Part shown: piece by piece, positions 8,103 to 16,127 of the stretch
Position numbering within the stretch: the first letter of the stretch is position 1
Layout of the letters: each line of letters starts with the position of its first letter
From: Dysosmobacter acutus
GTDB lineage: Bacteria; Bacillota; Clostridia; Oscillospirales; Oscillospiraceae
Length of the DNA stretch: 64,000 nucleotides
NCBI RefSeq assembly: GCF_018919205.1
Contig: NZ_JAHLQN010000001.1
Coordinates: 992,001-1,056,000 of the forward strand
Reading direction: 5' to 3'
The notes under the pieces: generated by a model
Told to the model about the DNA's origin: nothing
Databases searched by the model: none
What the model saw: only the letters and a program-made list of their open reading frames with translations
Made by a program: the position numbers and the translations under genes

Positions 8103-9032
8103 TTAGAATGTGACCACTTCTTCCTCCGGCTTTTCACAGGGAGCCACAGCCAGGGCATAGAGGACCGGCCCCATGCCCCGGTAGGCTTTGTGCTTTTCCA
8201 CCTTCACCCGGGCCGTCAGCTTGATCCAGTCCCGGTTCTCGTAGGAATTGAGGGAGTCTCCCTTGCATACAATCCCAAGGAAGGTTACGTCCTTTTCACA
8301 GCAGACCATGGCAAAACGGCCGGGCACCGAGACGCCTTTGAGCTTTTTGGAATGGCACATCATGGCCTTGAGCCGGACGGTTTTTCCATCGTACCGCTCC
8401 GGGTGATCCATCACGTCCACATACCAAACGCCAAAATCGTCGTCCGGGATGTCCACGACCTCCTGACTCAGGTCGAAAGGGCACTCGTCGCCGGTCAGAT
8501 AGTCTTCACTGCTGCCGTCCACATTTTCAAGGTAGATGTCCGCCCGGCGGTTTACCATGCGCAGGTTCCGCCTGCGCAGTGAGGCGCGCAGCTCCTCCGT
8601 GCAGCGGTTGAAGACGATCATGTCCGCGTTGGTAATCTTCTCCATCATCAGCTGCCCCATATTTTTTGCGTACACCTCAAACGTGGCGGCGTCCACGAAG
8701 GTCATGATCTGATACAAAATCCAATTGGCCGGAAGGATGTCCCGATACAGCGTTTCCATGGGCCACATTCCGTTGTATTCGATCATCACCTGGCGGGGGG
8801 CGTATTTTTTTTCGCACTCCTTCAGAAAAGAGCAGGTCAGTTCTTCGGGCTCTTCTACCGTGACGACCGTGACATTGTCCAGGGCGGCCTTCTCATACTC
8901 CTCCTCGCCCTCTTCGCAGCAGATGAGCAGCGTGCGGTCCTCCCGGGCAAAGCCATCCTCCAGCGTGCCGTTGATAAATCTTGTTTTGCCGGCATCTATA
9001 AAACCGGCAATCAGGTAAACAGGAATATCCAT
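8103..9032 (-). CDS. CobW-type GTPase N-domain with DUF1980-like C-domain
   Basis: 309 residues. The N-terminal ~185 residues follow the CobW/P47K G3E GTPase pattern, with Walker A 'GFIDAGKTRFI' at residue 9, 'QVMIEYNG' in the switch region and 'ADMIVFNRC' at the guanine-specificity loop. The Walker A carries D where relatives have G, and the CxCC metal motif is absent. The last ~120 residues do not look like a CobW C-domain; they resemble the C-terminal domain of the TIGR03943/YcgQ (DUF1980) proteins ('DVMDHPERYDGKTVRLKAM'). Twelve bases follow the next CobW gene, so both form one operon. A metal-trafficking role is inferred. Confidence 0.7.
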   Translation of the reverse strand: MDIPVYLIAGFIDAGKTRFINGTLEDGFAREDRTLLICCEEGEEEYEKAALDNVTVVTVEEPEELTCSFLKECEKKYAPRQVMIEYNGMWPMETLYRDILPANWILYQIMTFVDAATFEVYAKNMGQLMMEKITNADMIVFNRCTEELRASLRRRNLRMVNRRADIYLENVDGSSEDYLTGDECPFDLSQEVVDIPDDDFGVWYVDVMDHPERYDGKTVRLKAMMCHSKKLKGVSVPGRFAMVCCEKDVTFLGIVCKGDSLNSYENRDWIKLTARVKVEKHKAYRGMGPVLYALAVAPCEKPEEEVVTF

Positions 9033-9044
9033 TGTGTTCCCCTA

Positions 9045-10130
9045 TCAGATTCCAAAGAGTTCGGCAAGCTTTGCCTCATTCAGCTCCGAGCCGATGACGC
9101 AGAGCCGGCCGGTGTATTCCGCCGTGCCATAGCGGACCTGCCGTTCCTCCGGCACATGGTCAAAGTGGATCCAGCGGCCGTCGGGAGTGGGGACAATTCC
9201 CTTTGCCCGCAGGACCTTGCCATAGTCGCCGGAATCCAGGGCCGTCAGGATCTGCTCCACCTCTCCTTCAGTGAACTGCCGGGGAGTCTCGCGGCCCCAG
9301 CTGGTGAAGACCTCGTCGGCGTGATGATGGGGGTGATCGTGGCCGCAGCACGCATGATCGTGGTGGTCGTGGGCGTCGTGCTCGTCGTGGTCATGATGGT
9401 CGTGGCCGCAGCATGCATGGTCGTGGTCATGATGTTCGTCATGGTCATGATGATGCGCATGGTGGTCGTGATTGCAGCACTCATGGTCCTCTTCGCGGAG
9501 ATGCTCCTCCAGAAGATCATGGAAGGACCGGGAGTCCTTTTCCACCGCCTTGAGGATCTGGGCGCCGTTCAACTGGTCCCAGGGCGTGGTGATGATGGTG
9601 GCGTCGGGGTTATGCCGGCGCAGCAGCTCCACAGCGGCCTCCACCTTTTCCGGGGAGGCTTTCTGGGTGCGGCTGAGAACGATGGTGCCGGCGCTCTCCA
9701 CCTGGTTATTAAAGAACTCGCCGAAATTTTTCATATAGACCTTGCACTTGGTCACATCCGCCACAGTCACATAGCTGTTGAGCTTCAGCTGAGAGTCCTT
9801 TGCAGCTACGTTCTCCACCGCGCGGATCACATCGGAGAGCTTGCCCACGCCGGAGGGCTCGATGAGAATCCGGTCAGGGCTGAACTGCTTCTGCACATCC
9901 TCCAGCGCCTGGCCAAAGTCGCCCACCAGGGAACAGCAGATGCATCCGGAGGACATTTCGGAGATCTGAACGCCGGAATCCTTCAGAAATCCGCCGTCGA
10001 TGCTGATTTCGCCGAATTCATTTTCTATCAGCACGATCTTTTCACCTTGATAGGCCTCCTTCAGCAGCTTTTTGATGAAAGTGGTCTTCCCGGCGCCAAG
10101 GAAACCGGAGACGATATCTATTTTTGTCAT
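9045..10130 (-). CDS. CobW/ZNG-family metallochaperone GTPase with His-rich linker
   Basis: 361 residues of the COG0523 G3E GTPase family. 'SGFLGAGKTTFI' is the P-loop, 'IENEFGE' the switch, 'SSGCICCSL' (about residues 59-67) the conserved CxCC metal site, and 'RTQKAS' the base-recognition area. Residues about 215-270 form a histidine/aspartate-rich linker containing two copies of HACCGHDH, a likely zinc (or cobalt/nickel) reservoir, followed by a CobW C-terminal domain. Such proteins hand metal to client enzymes using GTP hydrolysis. It is first in a two-gene operon from a promoter at 10169-10197; no convincing Zur-type operator was recognised. Confidence 0.85.
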   Translation of the reverse strand: MTKIDIVSGFLGAGKTTFIKKLLKEAYQGEKIVLIENEFGEISIDGGFLKDSGVQISEMSSGCICCSLVGDFGQALEDVQKQFSPDRILIEPSGVGKLSDVIRAVENVAAKDSQLKLNSYVTVADVTKCKVYMKNFGEFFNNQVESAGTIVLSRTQKASPEKVEAAVELLRRHNPDATIITTPWDQLNGAQILKAVEKDSRSFHDLLEEHLREEDHECCNHDHHAHHHDHDEHHDHDHACCGHDHHDHDEHDAHDHHDHACCGHDHPHHHADEVFTSWGRETPRQFTEGEVEQILTALDSGDYGKVLRAKGIVPTPDGRWIHFDHVPEERQVRYGTAEYTGRLCVIGSELNEAKLAELFGI

Positions 10131-10168
10131 GTTAATCCTTCCTTTTTAAAAGCATCCTTAATTTATTT

Positions 10169-10197
10169 ATTGTAGTCAGTTTTCAGTTAAAATGCAA
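10169..10197 (-). promoter_or_regulatory. Promoter of the CobW operon
   Basis: Minus-strand TTGCAT, 17-base spacer, TACAAT, about 40 bases before the ATG at 10130. Confidence 0.7.
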
Positions 10198-10239
10198 GAA
10201 GAAAAGATCGTCTGTCCAGGCGGGACACAGAGCGGATGA

Positions 10240-10269
10240 TTCACATAAATCCGATCAACCTGTTATATT
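10240..10269 (+). promoter_or_regulatory. Promoter of the AGCS symporter gene
   Basis: TTCACA, 18-base spacer, TATATT with a TGT extension. The leader to the ATG is only about 45 bases and holds no glycine-riboswitch-like core. Confidence 0.65.
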
Positions 10270-10317
10270 GAAGCAGAAGGCGGTTGCGGCGGGAGACCGC
10301 AGAGAGGGGAAAGAGAT

Positions 10318-11715
10318 ATGGCAGACCTGATTCAAAGTATCAACGACGTTGTCAACGGCTTTGTCTGGGGCGTTCCCATGATGATTTTGATTGTCGGCAC
10401 AGGGGTGTTTTTCACCGTCCGCACCGGATTTTTGCAAATCCGAAAATTTGGATTTGTTATGAAAAACACGGTGGGGAAATGCTTCCGGAAGACAAAGGCC
10501 AGACCGGGCTCTGTCACTCCGGTACAGGCGCTGACCACCGCACTGGCCGCCACGGTGGGCACGGGCAACATTGCGGGCGTCTGCGGCGCGATCGCTTTAG
10601 GCGGACCCGGCGCGGTATTCTGGATGTGGGTATCGGCCCTGTTCGGTATGTGCACCAAATTTTCCGAGGTCACGCTGGCCATTGCCTTTCGGGAGAGGAA
10701 CCGAAAGGGCGACTGGGTTGGCGGACCCATGTACTACATCAAAAACGGCCTGGGCTCCGGATGGAAGTGGCTGGGGGCGATTTTTGCCGTGTTCGGCTCT
10801 CTGGCCGCGTTCGGCATTGGAAACATGACGCAGGTCAACACCATTGCCGCCACCATCGGCACCGCGCTCACCCAGTTTATCGGGTTGTCCAAAGGGGAAC
10901 TCCAGCTGCTCTACCTTGGTGTGGGCATCCTGGCGGCCGTCATCGCGGCGCTGGTTTACCTGGGCGGTGTGAAGCGCATCGGCAGCGTGACGGAAAAACT
11001 GGTGCCTGTGATGGCGCTGATTTATATCGCCGGTTCGCTCTTTGTGATCATTTCCCATGCCCGGCACATCGGTCCGGTGTTGATCTCCATTTTTGAAGGA
11101 GCCTTCCACCCTGATGCTGCGATGGGCGGTGTACTGGGAACCGGAATTGCCCAGGTGGTCAAAAGCGGCGTTGGGCGGGGCCTTTTTTCCAACGAGGCCG
11201 GTCTTGGCTCCGCACCCATCGCCCACGCGGCGGCGGACACCAACAGCGCCGTGCAGCAGGGCTTGTTTGGAATCTTTGAGGTGTTTGCCGACACCATCGT
11301 CATCTGCACCCTGACGGCGCTGACCGTGCTGTGCAGCGGCGTGAAGGTGCCCTACGGACAAAACGACATCGGCGCGGACCTGGCCATTGGTGCCTTTACC
11401 ACCAGTTTTGGAGGGAGGACGGCGGGCGTACTGATTGCCATCGGACTGACCTTGTTCGCCCTCTCCACCACCCTCAGCTGGGGACTGTACGGGACCCGCT
11501 GCGCCGAGTACCTGTTCGGGCCGGGGATCATCAAGCCCTATCAGATGACCTTCTGCGTTTTTATGGTGATCGGCGCCACCATGAAGCTGGACCTTGCCTG
11601 GGCCATCGCGGACACCCTCAATGGGCTGATGGCCATTCCCAACCTGATCGCACTGCTCCTTTTGTCACCGGTGGTGATCAGGCTGACCAGGGAGTATTTT
11701 CGAAAAAATCATTGA
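10318..11715 (+). CDS. Alanine/glycine:cation symporter (AGCS family)
   Basis: 465-residue polytopic protein (about ten or eleven membrane segments) of the sodium:alanine symporter family. Signatures include 'VGTGNIAGVCGAIALGGPGA' (residues about 80-100), 'MWVSALFGMCTKFSE' and 'GRGLFSNEAGLGSAPIAHAAA', which are hallmarks of AgcS/AlsT transporters. It would import alanine or glycine with Na+ (or H+), linking it physiologically to the Na+/H+ antiporter operon 4 kb downstream. It is monocistronic, with its own promoter and terminator; ribosome site GAGGGGAAA. Confidence 0.92.
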   Translation: MADLIQSINDVVNGFVWGVPMMILIVGTGVFFTVRTGFLQIRKFGFVMKNTVGKCFRKTKARPGSVTPVQALTTALAATVGTGNIAGVCGAIALGGPGAVFWMWVSALFGMCTKFSEVTLAIAFRERNRKGDWVGGPMYYIKNGLGSGWKWLGAIFAVFGSLAAFGIGNMTQVNTIAATIGTALTQFIGLSKGELQLLYLGVGILAAVIAALVYLGGVKRIGSVTEKLVPVMALIYIAGSLFVIISHARHIGPVLISIFEGAFHPDAAMGGVLGTGIAQVVKSGVGRGLFSNEAGLGSAPIAHAAADTNSAVQQGLFGIFEVFADTIVICTLTALTVLCSGVKVPYGQNDIGADLAIGAFTTSFGGRTAGVLIAIGLTLFALSTTLSWGLYGTRCAEYLFGPGIIKPYQMTFCVFMVIGATMKLDLAWAIADTLNGLMAIPNLIALLLLSPVVIRLTREYFRKNH

Positions 11716-11718
11716 AAC

Positions 11719-11755
11719 AACAGGAGCCGATGCTTAATAAGCATCGGCTCCTGTT
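11719..11755 (+). terminator. Intrinsic terminator after the AGCS gene
   Basis: Long perfect hairpin around AACAGGAGCCGATGCTTA followed by GTTT; the A-rich 5' flank could also serve the other strand. Confidence 0.75.
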
Positions 11756-11807
11756 TGGCTGCCTTGCGGATATGACCGAAAGAAAAGGGTTTAATAGCGC
11801 CGGGATG

Positions 11808-12203
11808 TCAGTCGGAAAGGGCGGCGCTGTCAAAGCTGTGGGGCAGCAGCTCTCTCAGGGAAAAGGATTTGGATTCCCCGGCGCCGTTGATGCAGATGAC
11901 CTGAATCTCCGGGGAAAACTCCTGAAGCACCTGGCGGCAGACGCCGCAGGGGACACAGTAGTCCCTGCCGCGCCCGGCCACAGCGATGCGGACAAAGTCC
12001 CGGCGCCCTTCGCTGACCGCCTTGGCCACCGCCGCACGCTCAGCGCAGATGGAGGGGGAGTAGGCGGCGTTTTCGATATTGCAGCCGGTGAACACCGTGC
12101 CGTCGCCACACTCAAGGGCCGCACCCACGGCGAAATGGGAATACGGGCAATAAGCCCGGTCCAGCATGGAGATGGCGGCATCGCAGAGCGCTTGTTCCGT
12201 CAT
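11808..12203 (-). CDS. cdd: Cytidine deaminase
   Basis: 131 residues of the small homotetrameric cytidine deaminase type. 'NIENAAYSPSICAERAAVAK' contains the catalytic C-A-E zinc motif and 'PCGVCRQVLQEF' supplies the other two zinc cysteines. It converts cytidine and deoxycytidine to uridine compounds, feeding the uridine phosphorylase encoded 7 kb away. The start is the ATG at 12203 because AAGGAGG lies seven bases before it; the ATG at 12227 is upstream of that site. It starts 27 bases after the polysaccharide deacetylase stop and is probably co-transcribed with it. Confidence 0.92.
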   Translation of the reverse strand: MTEQALCDAAISMLDRAYCPYSHFAVGAALECGDGTVFTGCNIENAAYSPSICAERAAVAKAVSEGRRDFVRIAVAGRGRDYCVPCGVCRQVLQEFSPEIQVICINGAGESKSFSLRELLPHSFDSAALSD

Positions 12204-12230
12204 AAAAAATCCTCCTTTTTCATCCATACG

Positions 12231-13460
12231 TTACTGCCAGTCAATTTGCCGCTGGGGGCGGACCGCCACGTCCATCACGTCCTTGGCGTCGTAGAACTTC
12301 AGGTAGCGGTCCCGGGAGTGGCGGAGGGTGGTGCCGTCGGGATGCAGACGGTCGCAGATCACAGCGCAGATGTCCTTTTTGATATAGCTGAAGCTCTCCG
12401 TTCCCACGGAGCAGAATACCCGGAAGCCCTTGCTCTGAAGATACTGGAACTTGGGGCCGGTCTGGCGCCAGTCGTCGCCGTCGGGGCGGGCGCCATGGGG
12501 GTAAAAGAGAATGCTGGTGGGGCCCACCAGAGAGCCCACTTCATTCATCCATTTCTCCATGTCGGCCTGGATCACCTCCAGGGGCCTGTCGGCCAGGTTG
12601 ACGTGACCCCAGGTGTGGCTGCCGAAGGTCCAGCCGGTGCGCCTGAGCTCGGCTATGATGGGCTTGACCGCTTCAATTTCCCGCTGGCGGTTCTCCTCAT
12701 GGGCGGCGGAGGCATCCTCCTTTTCCGTCATGGTCCGGTAGCCCAGGATGCCGCAGTAGCCGGTCAGGGACAGGCAGCCCTTGGCGCCATAGGGGGAGAA
12801 GTCGGGGTGCTCCCGGACAAATTTATCCAGAATGGTGACGGCGTCCAGATCCTGGGAGATCACCTCGGCGCCCTGAGGGTCTTTCCCGTAGCTCCAGAGC
12901 TGACCATTGTCGCCGATAATCAGCTTATGGGTGAAGCCGTTTTCCAGCATGTAGGGGTAATAGTTTACATCGTCAAAGGAGAGGATCAAGGGCTTTTTCC
13001 CCTCCGGAACCATCAGCTCATTGCGGACCATCACGGGATTGCCTGATTCATCCTTTGACTCTGACCAGACCTGATTGATGTCCACCAGAACGTAATCGTT
13101 GGCGTACAGGCTGTTGAGAATTTTATCATACTCGTCCACCGTGACCATCCAGTCGTCGATGCCGTTGGCCTGGGCGTCTCCGTCGAAAGCCAGCTCCGGA
13201 TAGGCAACCACAGGATGGAAGAACAGGTGCTCCACCACTCCTTCATAATTGACCAGCTGGACGGAGGAGAGGTCAAAGACAGGCTCTTCCGGCGGAATTT
13301 GTTCCTCCGGTTCCTGCTGAGAAGAGGAGCCGGAAGCACTTCCGGCTGAGGAGACGCCGCCGGAGGACGAGGCATCCCCCGCGGACGAGGCACCGGAAGC
13401 TCCGCAGGCAGATAAAGTCAGGCAGCAGAGTAAAAATAGAACGATGACACTCTTTTTCAT
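12231..13460 (-). CDS. Polysaccharide deacetylase lipoprotein
   Basis: 409 residues. Signal peptide with lipobox 'LSAC' near residue 20, a Ser/Gly/Ala-rich linker to about residue 50, then an NodB-homology domain: 'LSFDDVNYYPY' (the DD metal motif), 'TFGSHTWGHVNL' (HxxxH) and 'ILFYPHGA'. Anchored to the outer face of the membrane, it would remove N-acetyl or O-acetyl groups from peptidoglycan or another glycan. The start is ATG 13460, ten bases after AAAGGAG, which gives a proper signal peptide; an upstream in-frame start at 13529 would not. Promoter: minus-strand extended TATACT at 13498-13503. Confidence 0.87.
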   Translation of the reverse strand: MKKSVIVLFLLCCLTLSACGASGASSAGDASSSGGVSSAGSASGSSSQQEPEEQIPPEEPVFDLSSVQLVNYEGVVEHLFFHPVVAYPELAFDGDAQANGIDDWMVTVDEYDKILNSLYANDYVLVDINQVWSESKDESGNPVMVRNELMVPEGKKPLILSFDDVNYYPYMLENGFTHKLIIGDNGQLWSYGKDPQGAEVISQDLDAVTILDKFVREHPDFSPYGAKGCLSLTGYCGILGYRTMTEKEDASAAHEENRQREIEAVKPIIAELRRTGWTFGSHTWGHVNLADRPLEVIQADMEKWMNEVGSLVGPTSILFYPHGARPDGDDWRQTGPKFQYLQSKGFRVFCSVGTESFSYIKKDICAVICDRLHPDGTTLRHSRDRYLKFYDAKDVMDVAVRPQRQIDWQ

Positions 13461-13497
13461 GGGCTGTGATCTCCTTTGTGAAGTTCTCTCTGCATCG

Positions 13498-13503
13498 AGT
13501 ATA
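13498..13503 (-). promoter_or_regulatory. Candidate extended -10 (TGC TATACT) for the deacetylase gene
   Basis: About 38 bases before the ATG; no good -35 box at 17 bases. Confidence 0.4.
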
Positions 13504-13869
13504 GCAGATGAGAAGGGGAAAGAAAACACAAAACGATGACAAGTTCCGACAAAATATACGAAATACGATTTCTGAATAGGATGTGCGAAAAAAAAGAAAA
13601 ATCAGAGAAAATTTGAATCAAATATGAACAAAAGATTGCCAAAATGGAAATGGTGTAAACAAATTGTGAATGATATGGAAATGCCCTTGACTTCCGGCGG
13701 TTTGGACGGTAGGATGAAGCCATAAACCAAGCGGAAAGAGGCAGGATCCCTTCCCGCTGTGATTGGGACGGTTCCCGGATGGAACGGCGGTTTGATATAT
13801 CGCCGTGGGGGCGGACCAATCGGGTATTAAGATACCATTTCTCCCCTCTCCTTTCTCTATATCATACGG
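13504..13869. other. Intergenic stretch without recognisable gene
   Basis: AT-richer than its surroundings (13530-13680 especially). Short reading frames exist on the minus strand but lack ribosome sites and family resemblance. I see no tRNA, riboswitch or repeat here. Confidence 0.5.
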
Positions 13870-13903
13870 TAAAATGGACGGTTCGAAAGAACCGTCCATT
13901 TTA
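13870..13903 (-). terminator. Hairpin overlapping the stop codon of the LysM-GH18 gene
   Basis: Perfect 15-bp arms (TAAAATGGACGGTTC and complement) with a GAAA loop. The TAA stop of the minus-strand gene is the first three bases of the hairpin. Confidence 0.6.
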
Positions 13904-15184
13904 CGTTTGCGAGATGTCCGCAATGTCATAAAGCGCGTTGAGTGTCAGCCAGGTCTGGGAAAAGGGACGCATGAGGTTCCAATACCCTACTCCTTTGAGT
14001 CCATATTCGGCCACCAGGCGCAGCCGGGCGTCCTGGCTGCGGGCATCTTCAAACCAAACCTGGTGTTCGGTGCCCGCACCGTCCCAATAGGTGAAGTGCG
14101 GCGCCTGCGCCCAATCGTCATATTCAATGGGTGTGCCGTACTGGATGGCAAGGTTGATGGCCTGCTGGTTGGAGAGCGACGCGGCCCGGGTGACGCCCTC
14201 CACAAAGGGGAGGGGCCAGTCGTACCCATAGTTGGACATGCCCAGGAAAATTTTCTCCGGTGGGATTTCCGTCACCGCATAATCAAGGACGGCCCGGACG
14301 TTGGGCAGGGGAGACACCGCCATGGGCGGGCCTGCAGTATACCCCCACTCATAAGTCATCAGCAAAACCCCGTCTACCACAGCGCCTATGCCGCCGTAGT
14401 CATGGGCCTCATAGAGCAGCCCCGGCTGATCGGGTGACGTTTTCGGCGCCAGGGCCGCCCACAGAGGGCGCGGCGTCAGGCTCCGGTGCAGCCGGTCCAA
14501 AAAATCGATGTAATCCTGGCGCTGGGCCCCTGGAATATACTCAAAATCCACATCCACGCCGTAAAAGGACTTTTCCTCCACCGTGCGCAGCACATCCTCA
14601 ATCAGGCGGGATTGGGCCTGCGGATCCGTCAGGATGCGGACGGCCCGCTGGCTGGAAAAGCCGCCCTCCTCCGTCAGCGTGGAGAGGTGGAGCATGGGGG
14701 CGGTGCCGTAATTCCGGGCGGAGGCAAGGAGGGGTTCATCGTCCAGGGGCAGGAGATTGCCGGTTTCAGTGACTCCATAGGTAAAGGGCGTCAGATAGGT
14801 GAGATAGGGAAGCTCGGCGTTTAAAAGCGTGGTGGAGATAAATGGGTAGGCATAGCTGTTGGATTGGAGCAGGCCCAGTTTCTCTCCGACATAAGAGATT
14901 ACAATCCTCTGCCCGGGGATCAGATCGGGCCGGCCCTGCAGCGGCCAATTGTTTCGATAGAGCTGGCGCAAAGAGACGCCGTACTGTGCCGCGATGGAAG
15001 AAAGGGACTCGCCGGGAGCCACGGCATGGACCGTACGCGGGAACTGCACCACCAGGGTCTGGCCCACGGCCAGCGCGCCGGTGGCGGGAACCTCATTGTC
15101 CGCAGCCAGACGCTGCGGGTCGACGCCATATCCGGCGGCAATGGAAAATACAGTTTCTCCAGGCTTTACCACATGTATCTGCAT
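13901..15184 (-). CDS. Double-LysM GH18 hydrolase (SleL/YaaH-like)
   Basis: 427 residues. Two LysM peptidoglycan-binding repeats occupy about residues 2-48 and 51-98 ('HVVKPGETVFSIAAGYGV', 'HAVAPGESLSSIAAQYGV'), followed by a glycoside hydrolase 18 domain with 'GVDVDFEY' near residue 210, whose final E is the expected catalytic acid. This architecture matches spore-coat and cortex-associated N-acetylglucosaminidases such as SleL/YaaH. No signal peptide is present, which also fits spore proteins assembled in the mother cell. Ribosome site GAGGTGAT. A sporulation sigma promoter was looked for but not confidently identified. Confidence 0.88.
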   Translation of the reverse strand: MQIHVVKPGETVFSIAAGYGVDPQRLAADNEVPATGALAVGQTLVVQFPRTVHAVAPGESLSSIAAQYGVSLRQLYRNNWPLQGRPDLIPGQRIVISYVGEKLGLLQSNSYAYPFISTTLLNAELPYLTYLTPFTYGVTETGNLLPLDDEPLLASARNYGTAPMLHLSTLTEEGGFSSQRAVRILTDPQAQSRLIEDVLRTVEEKSFYGVDVDFEYIPGAQRQDYIDFLDRLHRSLTPRPLWAALAPKTSPDQPGLLYEAHDYGGIGAVVDGVLLMTYEWGYTAGPPMAVSPLPNVRAVLDYAVTEIPPEKIFLGMSNYGYDWPLPFVEGVTRAASLSNQQAINLAIQYGTPIEYDDWAQAPHFTYWDGAGTEHQVWFEDARSQDARLRLVAEYGLKGVGYWNLMRPFSQTWLTLNALYDIADISQT

Positions 15185-15340
15185 GTCAGATCACCTCATG
15201 GAAGACTATGCATGCCGAAGAGAAGACAGCACACAATCAAGGACTTCTGCAAGAAAAAACTGGTGAATTGCATAAGAAAAGAAAAATAATTTTGGTTATT
15301 ATTTTTAACCGCAACAAACGGTGAGAGCACCGCGTTCGCC

Positions 15341-15369
15341 TTGACTTCTATTGGGAGAATCTTTATAAT
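15341..15369 (+). promoter_or_regulatory. Consensus promoter of the Mrp operon
   Basis: TTGACT, 17-base spacer, TATAAT. Transcription would start near 15377, leaving a leader of about 290 bases before the first ATG at 15669. Confidence 0.85.
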
Positions 15370-15376
15370 AAAAAGA

Positions 15377-15668
15377 ACGGTTTCAGCTGCTTTTTTACAG
15401 AATACAAGCGTTCTGTGGCCAAAGCGGCCGGTTTGAGACATGCGCCTGTGGTTGAAGGCGGAGATTAGGCGCATGAAAGAAGTCCGTGGAGATGTTGCAG
15501 GGAGTTGGCGGCCGGTGAGGAAAGAAGAGCGGTGGATGAGGTGGGAGAACCCCGTTGCGGCCGCTGATCAAGTGATATAAAAGAGGAAGCGACGCCAGAA
15601 AGAGGTGCGGGAAATCCCGGGTCTTTTGGCGCCATTTTTCGTGTCTGACAGGAGGAGGTGAAAAGAGA
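15377..15668 (+). promoter_or_regulatory. Structured 5' leader with attenuator, riboswitch candidate
   Basis: The leader contains a small hairpin (15397-15416, ACAGAA/TTCTGT), a long-range 8-bp perfect pairing AGCGGCCG (15423-15430) with CGGCCGCT (15558-15565) that would close a ~140-base domain, and inside it a 9-bp perfect hairpin CATGCGCCT (15439-15447)/AGGCGCATG (15467-15475). An intrinsic terminator follows at 15591-15640 and the ribosome site AGGAGGAGGTG comes after it. That is the layout of a transcription-attenuating riboswitch. No known aptamer consensus was securely recognised; a Na+ or other ion-sensing class would fit the genes controlled. Confidence 0.6.
15591..15640 (+). terminator. 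Leader terminator (attenuator) upstream of the Mrp operon
   Basis: Stem CGCC.../...GGCG extended by A-T and G-U pairs and an inner CGGG-AAA-TCCCG hairpin, followed by ATTTTTC. It stands between the promoter and the first gene, about 28 bases before the start codon. Confidence 0.65.
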
Positions 15669-16127
15669 ATGCCCTTGTTATATGTTGTGCTGTGGATTGT
15701 ACTGAGCGGAACGCTGAGCTGGGAAAGCTGCCTCTGCGGAGTGATTGCGGCTGTGGTTTTGACTGTGGTTAGCCGCAAGGCGCTGGGGTACCGGTTCCGC
15801 CGGTTCTCTTTTCGCTGCTTGTGGAAAAAAACAATTTATTTTCTGGCGCTGATCTGGGAAATTATTCTGGCGGCGCTGCGGATCATCGTCCTGATCTGGC
15901 GGCCCAAAAGGGAGCTCCGGCCGCAGATCATCTATTTTGACAGTGGCCTGCAGACGAATGAGGCAAGAGCCCTGCTGGCCGATTCCATCACGCTGACCGC
16001 AGGAACGATCACCGTGGCCGCGGAGGGGTCGGAACTGTGCGTTCACACGCTGGATCAGACGCTTGCAGAGGGAATGGAGCGGTGCGGATTTGTCCGCCGG
16101 CTCAGGGAGTTGGAGGAAGAGGGATGA
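15669..16127 (+). CDS. mrpE: Na+/H+ antiporter subunit E (MrpE/MnhE)
   Basis: 152 residues with two or three N-terminal membrane segments and a cytoplasmic C-terminal domain. 'YFLALIWEIILAALRIIVLIWRP' (shown here only as a landmark near residue 55) and 'SITLTAGTITV' (about residue 105) are characteristic of MrpE. It is a non-pumping accessory subunit needed for assembly and activity of Mrp complexes. First gene of a ten-gene operon; AGGAGGAGGTG lies eight bases before the ATG. The next gene overlaps by ATGA. Confidence 0.88.
   Translation: MPLLYVVLWIVLSGTLSWESCLCGVIAAVVLTVVSRKALGYRFRRFSFRCLWKKTIYFLALIWEIILAALRIIVLIWRPKRELRPQIIYFDSGLQTNEARALLADSITLTAGTITVAAEGSELCVHTLDQTLAEGMERCGFVRRLRELEEEG

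Noticed and set aside
9310..9490. Repetitive CATGATC/GTGGTC-like DNA resembling a satellite or CRISPR
   Set aside because: There are no regular spacers; it is the coding sequence of a His/Asp-rich linker.
9156..10175. 339-codon plus-strand frame opposite the CobW gene
   Set aside because: Its hydrophobic Val/Met run is only the complement of the His-rich linker.
10270..10317. Glycine riboswitch upstream of the AGCS symporter
   Set aside because: The leader is only about 45 bases and lacks the conserved tandem core.
11331..13046. 571-codon plus-strand frame running from the AGCS gene across cdd and the deacetylase
   Set aside because: It begins inside a gene in the wrong frame and continues antisense to two genes with strong catalytic motifs.
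13618..13929. Short minus-strand frames upstream of the deacetylase
   Set aside because: No ribosome sites, biased composition, and they overlap a terminator hairpin.
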